Shown here piece by piece: positions 1-7,184 of a stretch of 48,626 nt of DNA. Location: assembly GCA_964473285.1 (NCBI GenBank), contig CAYYOI010000009.1:1-48626 (forward strand). Direction: 5' to 3'. The notes beneath the pieces are model-generated. The model did no database searches, was not told the DNA's origin, and saw nothing but the letters and a program-made list of their open reading frames with translations. Numbering within the stretch: the stretch's first letter is position 1; each line of letters starts with the position of its first letter. Origin of the DNA: JBNJGT01 sp964473285 (lineage in GTDB: Archaea; Nanobdellota; Nanobdellia; Woesearchaeales; JACJVW01). The position numbers and the translations under genes were made by a program.

Positions 1-69
1 ATATGGTATCCTGCCATTTTAATATATATATTCTACTATTTTTTAGAAAAACTCGTTTTTTGGGAAAGC

Positions 70-77
70 TTTAAAAG
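70..77 (+). promoter_or_regulatory. TATA box of aspS
   Basis: TTTAAAAG lies about 28 nt before the ATG at 101, the usual archaeal TATA-to-start-site distance. The transcript would therefore begin at or next to the start codon (leaderless), which favours the ATG at 101 (or 104) over the TTG at 92. Confidence 0.6.
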
Positions 78-100
78 AAGCCATTGTTTCCTTGACTGCA

Positions 101-1861
101 ATGATGAGAACACATACTTGCGGAGAACTCAAGCAGACAGATATTGACAGTGAAGTCACTTTATGCGGCTGGGTGCATTCAAACAGGGATCATGGAGGGC
201 TTATCTTCATTGACCTAAGGGACCGTTATGGTCTGACTCAGATTGTATTCGATCCTAAAAATAAGGAAAATCATGCAACAGCAGAAAAGCTAAGACGAGA
301 AGATGTTATCCAGGTAAGAGGGACTGTGATAAAACGTAAGGAAGGGATGGAGAATCCAAACCTTGTGACAGGACAGGTAGAGGTTGATATCCATTCACTC
401 AACATACTTGCAAAGGCTGAGACTCCGCCTCTCGAGGTTGATGACAGGATTGTTGCTAACGATGAGATGCGACTCAGATATAGATATCTTGATCTTCGAA
501 GACCAATAATGCAGGAGAACCTGAAGAAACGGTTCATAGCTGCACAGGCCGCAAGGGAGTATCTGAATAACTATGAATTCATGGAAATAGAGACACCTCA
601 TCTGGTAAAGTCCACACCCGAGGGTGCACGTGATTATGTGGTTCCAAGCAGGGTGAATCCTTCAAAGTTCTATGCTTTACCGCAAAGCCCGCAGCTATAC
701 AAGCAACTGCTGATGATTGCGGGGTTTGACCGTTATTTCCAGTTCGCAAGATGCCTTCGTGATGAGGACTTGCGTTCTGACAGGCAACCTGAACATACCC
801 AGATAGACCTTGAGATGAGTTTTGTTGAAGAGAAGGACATCCGTGACTTTGTCGAGGGGCTTTTCAAGGATATGACAGAAAAAGCATTCGGGATAAAGAT
901 AAAAGAGCCTTTCACTGTGATAAGTTTTGATGAAGCAATGGATAAATACGGATGCGATAAACCAGACCTGAGGTTCGGGCTTGAGCTTACTGACGTGACC
1001 TCAATTGTAAAGGATTGCGATTTCAGTGTTTTCCAGAACGTGATAAAGTCAGGAGGACTAGTGAAATGCATAAACCCAGAGCATGATTTCTCGCGAAAGG
1101 AAATTGATAATCTTATAGAGTTTGCAAAAAAACAGGGCGCAAACGGGATGGCATGGATGCGTGTGACAGATGAAGGCCTTGAATCCAATATCGTGAAATA
1201 CTTCAATGAAGATGTGCAAAAACGCCTGCTTGAAAGAACAAAGGCAAAGCCTGGAAGCGTGCTGATGTTTATCGCTGATAAGCCAGGTGTCACAAATTAT
1301 TTGCTTGCTGAGCTTCGTAAGGAACTAGCCAGGCGTCTTGAGCTTTATGATGAATCTGAGATGAAGTTCTGCTGGGTTGTTGACTTCCCATTGTTCGAAT
1401 GGAATGATGATGAGAGCAAGTGGGATTCAATGCATAATTTTTTCTCAATGCCAAAAAAAGAGCATATCAAATATCTTGATGAGAATCCTGGAAAGGTTTA
1501 TGGCGACCTGTTTGACCTTGTGCTAAACGGAGTTGAGCTAGGAAGCGGGTCTATTCGAATCAACCAGCCAGACATACAGGAGAAGATCCTTTCTATTATC
1601 GGTTTTGACAAGAAGGATGCAAAAGATTCTTTCGGATTCCTAATGGATGCATATAAGTATGGCGGTCCGCCTCACGGAGGAATGGGACTTGGTTTTGATA
1701 GGTATATAGCAATGCTTACAGGGACCCATGATATAAGAGAGGTCATAGCATTCCCAAAGAATAAGGCTGCGCAATGTCCTATGGATGGATGCCCAAATCC
1801 TATAACACAGGGACAGCTAAAAGAGCTTCATCTAAAGCTGGATGTTGTCAATACCAACTGA
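101..1861 (+). CDS. aspS: Aspartyl-tRNA synthetase, bacterial type
   Basis: Class II synthetase that charges tRNA-Asp in the cytoplasm. The N-terminal OB-fold anticodon domain (about residues 1-105, CGWVHSNRDHGGLIF) is followed by the catalytic core with motif 2 (FQFARCLRDEDLRSDRQPEHTQ) and motif 3 (GGMGLGFDRYIAML). A GAD insertion lies at about 285-410. The 586-aa length and the GAD domain are those of bacterial AspRS; archaeal enzymes are near 430-440 aa and lack GAD. The protein therefore looks acquired from bacteria. Whether it also charges tRNA-Asn cannot be read here, and no GatCAB gene is in the window. The start is ATG 101, set by the TATA box; a second ATG follows at 104. The 3' end overlaps the convergent small gene by 14 bp. 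Confidence 0.95.
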   Translation: MMRTHTCGELKQTDIDSEVTLCGWVHSNRDHGGLIFIDLRDRYGLTQIVFDPKNKENHATAEKLRREDVIQVRGTVIKRKEGMENPNLVTGQVEVDIHSLNILAKAETPPLEVDDRIVANDEMRLRYRYLDLRRPIMQENLKKRFIAAQAAREYLNNYEFMEIETPHLVKSTPEGARDYVVPSRVNPSKFYALPQSPQLYKQLLMIAGFDRYFQFARCLRDEDLRSDRQPEHTQIDLEMSFVEEKDIRDFVEGLFKDMTEKAFGIKIKEPFTVISFDEAMDKYGCDKPDLRFGLELTDVTSIVKDCDFSVFQNVIKSGGLVKCINPEHDFSRKEIDNLIEFAKKQGANGMAWMRVTDEGLESNIVKYFNEDVQKRLLERTKAKPGSVLMFIADKPGVTNYLLAELRKELARRLELYDESEMKFCWVVDFPLFEWNDDESKWDSMHNFFSMPKKEHIKYLDENPGKVYGDLFDLVLNGVELGSGSIRINQPDIQEKILSIIGFDKKDAKDSFGFLMDAYKYGGPPHGGMGLGFDRYIAMLTGTHDIREVIAFPKNKAAQCPMDGCPNPITQGQLKELHLKLDVVNTN

Positions 1862-2048
1862 TACCCATAGGTTCATAATTTTCTGTCTTTTTTTCGGTAG
1901 AGTCATCCAGAATGCTGCTTTTTTTGCCGCTTTCTGTATTGACCTCTTCTAAGACCTTGGTATCGGAATCTACCAGATCCTGAAGGAATTTTATGGTCTT
2001 CTTTATGTCCTCATCTGAATCATTCTGGGTGTCTATGGTTATTTTCAT
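1848..2048 (-). CDS. Small conserved acidic protein, unknown function
   Basis: A 66-aa protein. Its N-terminus (MKITIDTQNDSDEDIKKTI) is a predicted beta strand followed by an amphipathic helix, a pattern I associate with small hypothetical proteins in archaea. The C-terminal half is polar, rich in Glu, Lys and Ser, and probably disordered. A TATA-like AATTTATATT on the minus strand (2069-2078) sits about 25 nt before the ATG, so the gene has its own leaderless promoter. It converges on aspS and overlaps its last 14 bp. There is no catalytic motif, so I assign no function. Confidence 0.6.
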   Translation of the reverse strand: MKITIDTQNDSDEDIKKTIKFLQDLVDSDTKVLEEVNTESGKKSSILDDSTEKKTENYEPMGISWY

Positions 2049-2068
2049 GGGGTTGGTTTTTGCTTTGT

Positions 2069-2078
2069 AATATAAATT
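2069..2078 (-). promoter_or_regulatory. TATA box of the small acidic protein gene
   Basis: AATTTATATT on the minus strand, about 25 nt before the ATG at 2048. It supports a leaderless transcript. Confidence 0.5.
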
Positions 2079-2135
2079 CTTTTTGGCAAATTATTCCTTT
2101 TGATTGGTTTTTCGGATGATTCTTTTGGCAATAAC

Positions 2136-2144
2136 TTTAAAAAT
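2136..2144 (+). promoter_or_regulatory. TATA box deciding the rhomboid start
   Basis: TTTAAAAAT is centred about 26 nt before the ATG at 2166. An in-frame upstream TTG at 2100 would lie ahead of the expected transcription start, so ATG 2166 is preferred. Confidence 0.55.
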
Positions 2145-2165
2145 AAGCTTTCCTTTTTGTATGGA

Positions 2166-2828
2166 ATGAAAAAACCAAGTGCAGTGCTTACAATCCTTGT
2201 AATAAACATTGCATTGTTTGTGATGCAGATCATCTCAAAGTCTGCTGATTTTCCATTGACAGAGATGTTGTGGCTTGATAGTGCAAAAGTCATTTCCCAA
2301 CCATGGATAATCGTGACTTCAATGTTTTTGCACGGGAGTTTTGAGCATATACTTTTCAATATGTTCGTATTACTTATGTTTGGCTCATTGATAGAGCAAA
2401 GGATAGGGACAAAAAGATTCTACATGATATATTTTGCGTCAGGAATACTGGCTGCAATCGCTTTTGTAGTGACACCTTTCGGGAATTATGCAGTGGGTGC
2501 AAGCGGTGCAATCATGGGGATACTTGGTGTTACAATCATGCTGCTACCCCATCTACAGGTACTATTCTTTTTTGTAATACCGATGTCAATGAGGACTGCA
2601 GGTATAATAATAGCAATGGTGGATATCCTTGGGGTACTGGGAGTCGGGCCAGGCGGAATCGCTAACATATCACATCTTGCAGGGCTTGCGTGCGGGCTTG
2701 GATACGGTTATTACCTGAAATCCAAAAAACAAAAGGTAATGAGGCCAGAAGTGAGAAAAAAGAGAACAAAGAGAACAGAGATGAGTGATGATGATATAGA
2801 GGCCTACCTGCGCTATGGAAGGCTATGA
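2166..2828 (+). CDS. Rhomboid-family intramembrane serine protease
   Basis: Integral membrane protease that cuts substrates inside the bilayer. About six membrane segments are visible. Family motifs are the loop/TM2 signature FLHGSFEHILFNM, the nucleophile Ser in GASGAIMG and the catalytic His in NISHLAGLACG; together these give the Ser-His dyad. The C-terminal tail of about 30 residues is Lys/Arg-rich and cytosolic. The start is ATG 2166 (220 aa), chosen because the TATA box leaves no room for the upstream TTG. The stop overlaps the ATG of the next gene by 4 bp, so the two are co-transcribed and translationally coupled. The substrate is unknown. Confidence 0.88.
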   Translation: MKKPSAVLTILVINIALFVMQIISKSADFPLTEMLWLDSAKVISQPWIIVTSMFLHGSFEHILFNMFVLLMFGSLIEQRIGTKRFYMIYFASGILAAIAFVVTPFGNYAVGASGAIMGILGVTIMLLPHLQVLFFFVIPMSMRTAGIIIAMVDILGVLGVGPGGIANISHLAGLACGLGYGYYLKSKKQKVMRPEVRKKRTKRTEMSDDDIEAYLRYGRL

Positions 2829-3220
2829 AAAGATTTATAAGATTCTTTGAATTTGATAAGAACATGACACAATTGGTAGCGCTTCTTTCTACAGGTAAAG
2901 GAACATGGGGACAGGTTGCAAAAGTCCTTAGATCGCAGGAATGGGAGAAGATATTCCTTATCACTAACCAGTTCGGAAAAGACAAGTTCCAGCCGGATGC
3001 AAAGACAGAACTTATTGTTGCCAATTTCAATGATGATATCCTTAAACTGAAGAAAGAGATACTTTCAAGCCTTAAAGAGAAGGTGACAGGAATTGAGGTT
3101 GCGGTAAACATGTGTTCAGGCTCAGGGAAGGAGCATACTGCGCTTGTAACTGCACTGCAGGAACTGGGTGTGGGTTTCAGGTTTGTTGATCTTTCTGATG
3201 GGCAGCTGGAGATTCTCTGA
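2825..3220 (+). CDS. Conserved hypothetical, possible CARF-like Rossmannoid protein
   Basis: A 131-aa protein with no confident family. It alternates predicted strands and helices: strand QLVALLS, then a Gly-rich turn STGKGTWG, strand KIFLIT, strand ELIVANF, strand EVAVNMCSGSGKEHTALVTAL and strand FRFVDL. The order of an early Gly/Ser-rich loop and a later GSGKEHTAL turn-helix resembles CARF-type nucleotide-sensing domains, but this is only a shape match. Translation is coupled to the rhomboid gene by ATGA. Met14 is an alternative start. The last 44 bp overlap the convergent methyltransferase gene. Confidence 0.6.
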   Translation: MKRFIRFFEFDKNMTQLVALLSTGKGTWGQVAKVLRSQEWEKIFLITNQFGKDKFQPDAKTELIVANFNDDILKLKKEILSSLKEKVTGIEVAVNMCSGSGKEHTALVTALQELGVGFRFVDLSDGQLEIL

Positions 3221-3803
3221 AACTGCGATAGACGCGAAAACCGCTTTTTTTTGCAAGGACGTCCACGTTTCCAAAGACAGATTCCATGTACTTTGAAAGT
3301 GTCTTTCCTCCTATATTGTGCCTTGCCACTATCTGGAGCGAACCATTCTCCTGAAGGTGTTCTAGTGCTCCTGCAATCATTGCCTGGCATATTGATTTGC
3401 CTGCGGTCTGGGGAGGGTTGAGAAGTATCTCGCTGAAATTTCCGGTTATATTCTGGTAGATATCGCTTTGCAGGATTGTGACGTTTTGTATGTTGTTATC
3501 CCTTGCATTCTTTTTTGTGAGCTTTACAGCGCGCTCGTTGACATCAGAAAGTGTGACATGGGAGGAAGGATATGCTTTTGCAAGGGAAAGGCCTACAGGG
3601 CCATAGCCACAGCCAAGGTCAAGGATGGATGAACCTTTAATGGATGCTGAAGCTATAAGGAGGTGGGTTCCTTTATCTATATGGTCTTTTGAAAAGATGC
3701 CTGAACCGGTAGTAAGCTTAAGGGAATTGCCCAGGAGTGTTACTTCCAATTGCTGATAACGAGGCTTTGATTCAGGACTCCTGGAAAAGTAATGATCAGT
3801 CAT
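3177..3803 (-). CDS. RsmC-like class I SAM-dependent methyltransferase
   Basis: A 208-aa Rossmann-fold methyltransferase. Motif I is LDLGCGYGPVGLSLA (about residues 61-75), followed by the acidic residue in TLSDVNERAV. Motif IV is LLNPPQTAGK, the NPP(F/H/Q) motif typical of enzymes that methylate exocyclic amino groups of nucleobases. The preceding GIFSKDHIDKGTHLL matches the RsmC/RlmG 'F(S)xxxxDxGTxLL' pattern, so a guanine-N2 rRNA methyltransferase is most likely. It ends the minus-strand operon 5238-3177, with a 4-bp overlap to the upstream gene. Its 3' end overlaps the convergent gene by 44 bp. Confidence 0.85.
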   Translation of the reverse strand: MTDHYFSRSPESKPRYQQLEVTLLGNSLKLTTGSGIFSKDHIDKGTHLLIASASIKGSSILDLGCGYGPVGLSLAKAYPSSHVTLSDVNERAVKLTKKNARDNNIQNVTILQSDIYQNITGNFSEILLNPPQTAGKSICQAMIAGALEHLQENGSLQIVARHNIGGKTLSKYMESVFGNVDVLAKKSGFRVYRSFRESPAAHQKDQQT

Positions 3804-4633
3804 ATGATACCTGCAAGGGCATAACCAAGGCGGTTTGATGCGCGGATTATGTCCTGGTTGGTCGCACCCTGTACGATTATGCAGTTATCCTCCAGGTCGA
3901 TACTGGTCTTGTTGGTGACCCGGAAATCAAGCACCACGGTCTGGGGTGTTGCGTTCTCACAGGTTATGACTGGCCGCCCCATATCATTCTCTTTTGTGAA
4001 GGCTGCCTCACTTGGAATATTGTAGAAATCATAGGTCTGACCCAGGAATTTTCCCACTTCTACCATACCAATAACGCTATGTGAGCTTGCATCAGGATCA
4101 ACAGTAAGATAGACTTTTTGTGTCCTGAATATTGCAGGTAGGGCTTGTGGATCAAGGGGGATGCTGTCAACTTCCATTGGGCCATAATGCATCTCGATTG
4201 TGTGAGAGCGGTTGCGCCCTTCCACATTAACTGTGGTGTACCATCTTCCGCTTATGTTCAAGACATTGAATCCATTATACTGGTATTCTTTTATTGAATC
4301 TTCCTCTTCCATGTTAAGGAAGATCATGAAAAATATTGCTGCAATAATTCCTACAAAAAACAGAGAGACTATTATGAATGAACGGGTTTGTCTTTTTTGT
4401 TTGCGTGCTGGTTCTTCGTAGCCTTCCTTGTTATCTTCTTCGTTAACCTGATCTTCGTCATTTTGGGATTCAGAGACTTCCTTGGGTCTCTTGGGCTCAT
4501 CGGATTCCTTGGATTCCTTGGACTTATTGGACTTATTGGATTCCTGGATTTCATCCTTTAATCTATCATCAGATTCCTGGGATTCCTCTTTGGGCTGTTT
4601 TACTACTTTCCTTATTTTTCGTCTCTTCATCAT
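3800..4633 (-). CDS. Membrane-anchored protein with exported C-terminal domain (paralog of the upstream gene)
   Basis: A 277-aa protein of unknown function. Residues 1-83 are cytosolic, highly charged and low in complexity (runs of Glu, Lys, Ser, Asn), encoded partly by short tandem GGATTCCTT/ACTTATTGG-like repeats near 4500-4550. One transmembrane helix (FIIVSLFFVGIIAAIFFMIFL, about 86-106) precedes an exported domain of about 170 residues. That domain has two Cys (ITCENAT and DNCIIVQG) about 28 residues apart and ends in RLGYALAGII. The same layout, Cys spacing and C-terminal R-RL-Y-x3-G-x-I pattern occur in the adjacent gene, so the pair is a tandem duplication. It overlaps both neighbours by 4 bp. 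Confidence 0.7.
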   Translation of the reverse strand: MMKRRKIRKVVKQPKEESQESDDRLKDEIQESNKSNKSKESKESDEPKRPKEVSESQNDEDQVNEEDNKEGYEEPARKQKRQTRSFIIVSLFFVGIIAAIFFMIFLNMEEEDSIKEYQYNGFNVLNISGRWYTTVNVEGRNRSHTIEMHYGPMEVDSIPLDPQALPAIFRTQKVYLTVDPDASSHSVIGMVEVGKFLGQTYDFYNIPSEAAFTKENDMGRPVITCENATPQTVVLDFRVTNKTSIDLEDNCIIVQGATNQDIIRASNRLGYALAGII

Positions 4634-5238
4634 ATGACCCCTAACATTCCATAGACAAGTCTTGTAGTCATCCGCATGAAACTGTCTGCACCACTTCCAT
4701 AAAGATGTATGCAGGATCCTTCATTTGTGATTCTTGTCTCATCAGAAACCTCGTATACCAGTACGGGGACCTGTGAGCTGCAGTTGATTATGGAAATATT
4801 GTGCGGACTCTCTTTTGTGAAACCATTCCTTACATATATATTCATGTGTCTTGCAGAGGTATCTGTAAGATAGAACTGTGCTACGGCAATATCCCTTGCG
4901 GCAGGTGAATCAGGATCAGAGGTCACATCAATCTGCTTTGTTGAGGTAAGATACTGTATTATCTCATCTGATACGTTGATGGATTCAACATCCTGGGGAA
5001 GATAGTATGCCTTGAGTGGTTTTCCATCTATTGTTGTCTGGAATCCTTCGTTTGTGCTTGTGAAGGAGAGATCATCGTATTTCTGCTTTTCAGTATCAGA
5101 GGAGAAACCGCTGAACATGATACCAAACCCACTGCTGGCCATCAAGAATACGATCAAAAAGCCTATGATAAGCTGTTTCTTGGACTTTTTGTTTTGAGGG
5201 GATTTCTTTGGACTCCTGGTTTTCTTGCGCTTGGCCAT
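4630..5238 (-). CDS. Membrane-anchored protein with exported C-terminal domain (tandem paralog)
   Basis: A 202-aa protein of unknown function. A Lys-rich N-terminus (residues 1-22) precedes one transmembrane helix (LIIGFLIVFLMASSGFGIMF, about 23-42), so the rest is exported. Two Cys (IINCSSQ and GSCIHLYG) and the ending RLVYGMLGVI align with the downstream gene, which differs mainly by a much longer charged N-terminus. It heads a three-gene minus-strand operon ending with the methyltransferase. A TATA-like CATTTAAATTC on the minus strand (5258-5268) sits about 25 nt before the ATG and gives a leaderless transcript. Confidence 0.7.
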   Translation of the reverse strand: MAKRKKTRSPKKSPQNKKSKKQLIIGFLIVFLMASSGFGIMFSGFSSDTEKQKYDDLSFTSTNEGFQTTIDGKPLKAYYLPQDVESINVSDEIIQYLTSTKQIDVTSDPDSPAARDIAVAQFYLTDTSARHMNIYVRNGFTKESPHNISIINCSSQVPVLVYEVSDETRITNEGSCIHLYGSGADSFMRMTTRLVYGMLGVI

Positions 5239-5310
5239 GTCTTTGCAGAATCAAGGTGAATTTAAATGTTTTTCTAAAAAAAGATAAACCGTCTTATTAT
5301 CCTGAAAACT
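5239..5310. promoter_or_regulatory. Divergent promoter region
   Basis: This 72-bp gap separates two divergently transcribed genes. CATTTAAATTC (minus strand, 5258-5268) fits the leftward gene at 5238. AAAAAGATAAAC ending near 5289 fits the rightward malic enzyme gene at 5311. Both spacings are about 24-28 nt, as expected for leaderless archaeal transcripts. Confidence 0.5.
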
Positions 5311-6456
5311 ATGTCTGAAGTTCTAGAAAAACATACTGGAGGAAAGCTGGATATCGTATCAAAGCTGCCGATAAGGAATCAAGAAGATCTCTCTATTGCC
5401 TATACCCCTGGTGTTGCAGAGGTCTGCAAGGCAATAGCAAAAGATAAGGGACTGGCTTATGATTACACGATCAAGAGAAACACTGTTGCTGTGGTCACTG
5501 ATGGCTCAGCAGTACTTGGTTTGGGGAACATAGGTCCTGAAGCATCCCTACCGGTCATGGAGGGAAAATGCATGCTTTTCAAGGAGTTTGCCGGGATAAA
5601 CGCTTTTCCGATTGCGCTTACAACACAGAAGCAAGAAGAGATAATAAGCCATGTCATGTCTATCGCACCGGTGTTTGGTGGAATAAATCTGGAGGACATA
5701 TCAGCGCCAAGGTGTTTTGAGATTGAGGAAAGGCTGAAGGCTGAGCTTGATATACCTGTGTTCCATGATGACCAGCACGGTACAGCGATAGTAGTGCTTG
5801 CAGGAATAATCAATTCACTGATACTTACAAAAAGGGAGATAGGAGAGACCAGATTCATAATAAACGGAGCAGGCGCTGCAGGTATAGCTATAACAAAACT
5901 GCTTATCCTTGAAGGGGCAAAGGAGATCATAATGGTTGATTCAAAGGGTGCTATCCACAATGGACGGGACTCGCTGAATAAATACAAGGAAGAGATAGCA
6001 GAAAAGACAAATCTTTCAGGAAAAAAAGGTTATTTGAAGGACATAATACAGGGAGCTGATGTTTTTATAGGGGTCTCAAAGGGGAATATCCTTACAGGAG
6101 ATGATATAAAGTCAATGAATAAGAATCCTGTAATATTTGCGCTTGCGAATCCTGAACCGGAGATAGAGCCAGGACTTGCTTATGATGCAGGTGCGGCAGT
6201 TGTTGCGACTGGAAGATCTGATTATCCTAACCAGGTAAATAATGTACTGGCGTTTCCAGGGCTTTTCAAGGGGGTTCTTGAATCAAGGACAAAAGATATA
6301 ACCGAAGGGATGAAACAGGCAGCGGCTTACGGACTTGCAAGGGCTGTGCGTGAACCTGTTTTTGACCATATAATCCCCGGACCTTTTGAGAAGGGTGTGG
6401 CTGAAATTGTGGCAGAATCGGTTATTTCCTTCATCAAGAACCAAAAATTTAAATAG
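5311..6456 (+). CDS. NAD(P)-dependent malic enzyme (oxaloacetate-decarboxylating)
   Basis: Converts malate to pyruvate and CO2 with reduction of NAD(P)+. The substrate domain carries the catalytic Tyr in YTPGVAEVC, the Lys-containing segment KRNTVAVVTDGSAVLGLGNIG, and PVMEGK. The metal-binding motif is VFHDDQHGTAIV. The Rossmann NAD(P) domain follows with INGAGAAGIAI. At 381 aa it is the short prokaryotic form, without the phosphotransacetylase-like C-terminal domain of the large MaeB type. In a DPANN cell with reduced metabolism it probably supplies pyruvate or NAD(P)H. Its last codons overlap the TATA box of the next gene. Confidence 0.93.
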   Translation: MSEVLEKHTGGKLDIVSKLPIRNQEDLSIAYTPGVAEVCKAIAKDKGLAYDYTIKRNTVAVVTDGSAVLGLGNIGPEASLPVMEGKCMLFKEFAGINAFPIALTTQKQEEIISHVMSIAPVFGGINLEDISAPRCFEIEERLKAELDIPVFHDDQHGTAIVVLAGIINSLILTKREIGETRFIINGAGAAGIAITKLLILEGAKEIIMVDSKGAIHNGRDSLNKYKEEIAEKTNLSGKKGYLKDIIQGADVFIGVSKGNILTGDDIKSMNKNPVIFALANPEPEIEPGLAYDAGAAVVATGRSDYPNQVNNVLAFPGLFKGVLESRTKDITEGMKQAAAYGLARAVREPVFDHIIPGPFEKGVAEIVAESVISFIKNQKFK

Positions 6457-6494
6457 GTATACTCCTATGAAGAGATAAAAGAAGAACGAGGTGA
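6447..6494 (+). promoter_or_regulatory. Promoter and Shine-Dalgarno site of the histone-fold gene
   Basis: TATA box ATTTAAATA (6447-6455) covers the stop of malic enzyme. Transcription should start near 6475-6480, leaving about 20 nt of leader with a strong SD GAGGTGA (6488-6494) four bases before the ATG at 6499. A leader with SD is unusual among the mostly leaderless monocistronic genes here and suggests high expression. Confidence 0.6.
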
Positions 6495-6498
6495 ATGT

Positions 6499-6675
6499 AT
6501 GTCATTTATTGTAAAAGCAAAAATTAAGGAAGCAGCAATTGTTGATGGTAAGCAGCTTAATGTTGCAGGGGACTTTGCAGACGCGCTTGATGAGAAGGTC
6601 CAGGCACTTGTAAAAGAAGCATGTGAAAGGGCTTCAGCAAACGGGCGAAGCACTGTCATGGCAAAAGACCTTTAG
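6499..6675 (+). CDS. Minimal histone-fold protein (DUF1931/face-to-face histone-like)
   Basis: A 58-aa protein. The order is a short helix MSFIVKAKIKEAAI, then GKQLNVAGDFADALDEKV leading into one long central helix, then ANGRSTVMAKDL. The ending NGR-S/K-TV-x-x-x-DL is the loop and third helix of small histone-fold proteins described in archaea and bacteria, and 'V-A/S-GDF/VxDAL' at the helix 1-2 junction also fits. It probably dimerises and binds DNA, or acts in chromatin-like compaction. The strong SD (GAGGTGA, spacer 4) sets the start. The stop overlaps the convergent gene by 4 bp. The histone call comes from motif recall, with no alignment run. Confidence 0.65.
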   Translation: MSFIVKAKIKEAAIVDGKQLNVAGDFADALDEKVQALVKEACERASANGRSTVMAKDL

Positions 6676-7184
6676 ACAATATCTTCTTCCTTTAATTGAT
6701 TTATTTTATTTACTATTGCATCCAGGCGTTCCTCGTCTGTGAGGCCTTTATTTTTCTCGAGTTCCTTGATCTTCTCTTTTTGTTCCCTTATGATTGATTC
6801 TTCTATGTCGCGGCTTGCCCTGTCCAGTTTCACATGAGGCACTTTCTTTGATCTCTTTTTCTTTGTTTTCTTTTCAGGTATATTAAGGCGCTCACTTATG
6901 TTCTGGATCTGCTGGAGAAGTGATTGAAGAATGGATTCTTCCTCTTCACCTTCTATGTGGCCCATCTCTTTGAGATGGAGTTCAAGCTCCTCTAGATGCT
7001 CCAGAAGCTTTTTCTTGTTCTCCAGGTTCTTGGAGCAGGACTTGATGCGCTGGAGCTTATCCTTAAGAAAACGTTTCTGTTCTATAGAATTGACGTGCTC
7101 ATCATAACTTTTGGCAAGGAGCATCAAGTAATCATGCAATCTACGATGGTTTGTACCACGGAATAAAGGCTCGTCTGAGATCAT
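6672..7184 (-). CDS. Coiled-coil protein, unknown function, next to pilus locus
   Basis: A 170-aa soluble protein, almost all helical with heptad-like Leu/Lys/Glu patterns (about residues 35-100 and 120-165), split by a basic linker KKTKKKRSKK. No catalytic motif. It is translationally coupled (ATGA, 7181-7184) to the gene upstream and lies divergently beside the pilus operon, so the pair may be cytosolic accessories of the pilus machine; that is inference from position. Its 3' end overlaps the histone-fold gene by 4 bp. Confidence 0.6.
   Translation of the reverse strand: MISDEPLFRGTNHRRLHDYLMLLAKSYDEHVNSIEQKRFLKDKLQRIKSCSKNLENKKKLLEHLEELELHLKEMGHIEGEEEESILQSLLQQIQNISERLNIPEKKTKKKRSKKVPHVKLDRASRDIEESIIREQKEKIKELEKNKGLTDEERLDAIVNKINQLKEEDIV

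Noticed and set aside
4490..4560. Short tandem DNA repeat as a regulatory or phase-variation tract
   Set aside because: The imperfect GGATTCCTT/GGACTTATT units encode a Lys/Glu/Ser-rich low-complexity linker in frame; units are degenerate and not a clean homopolymeric or tetranucleotide tract.
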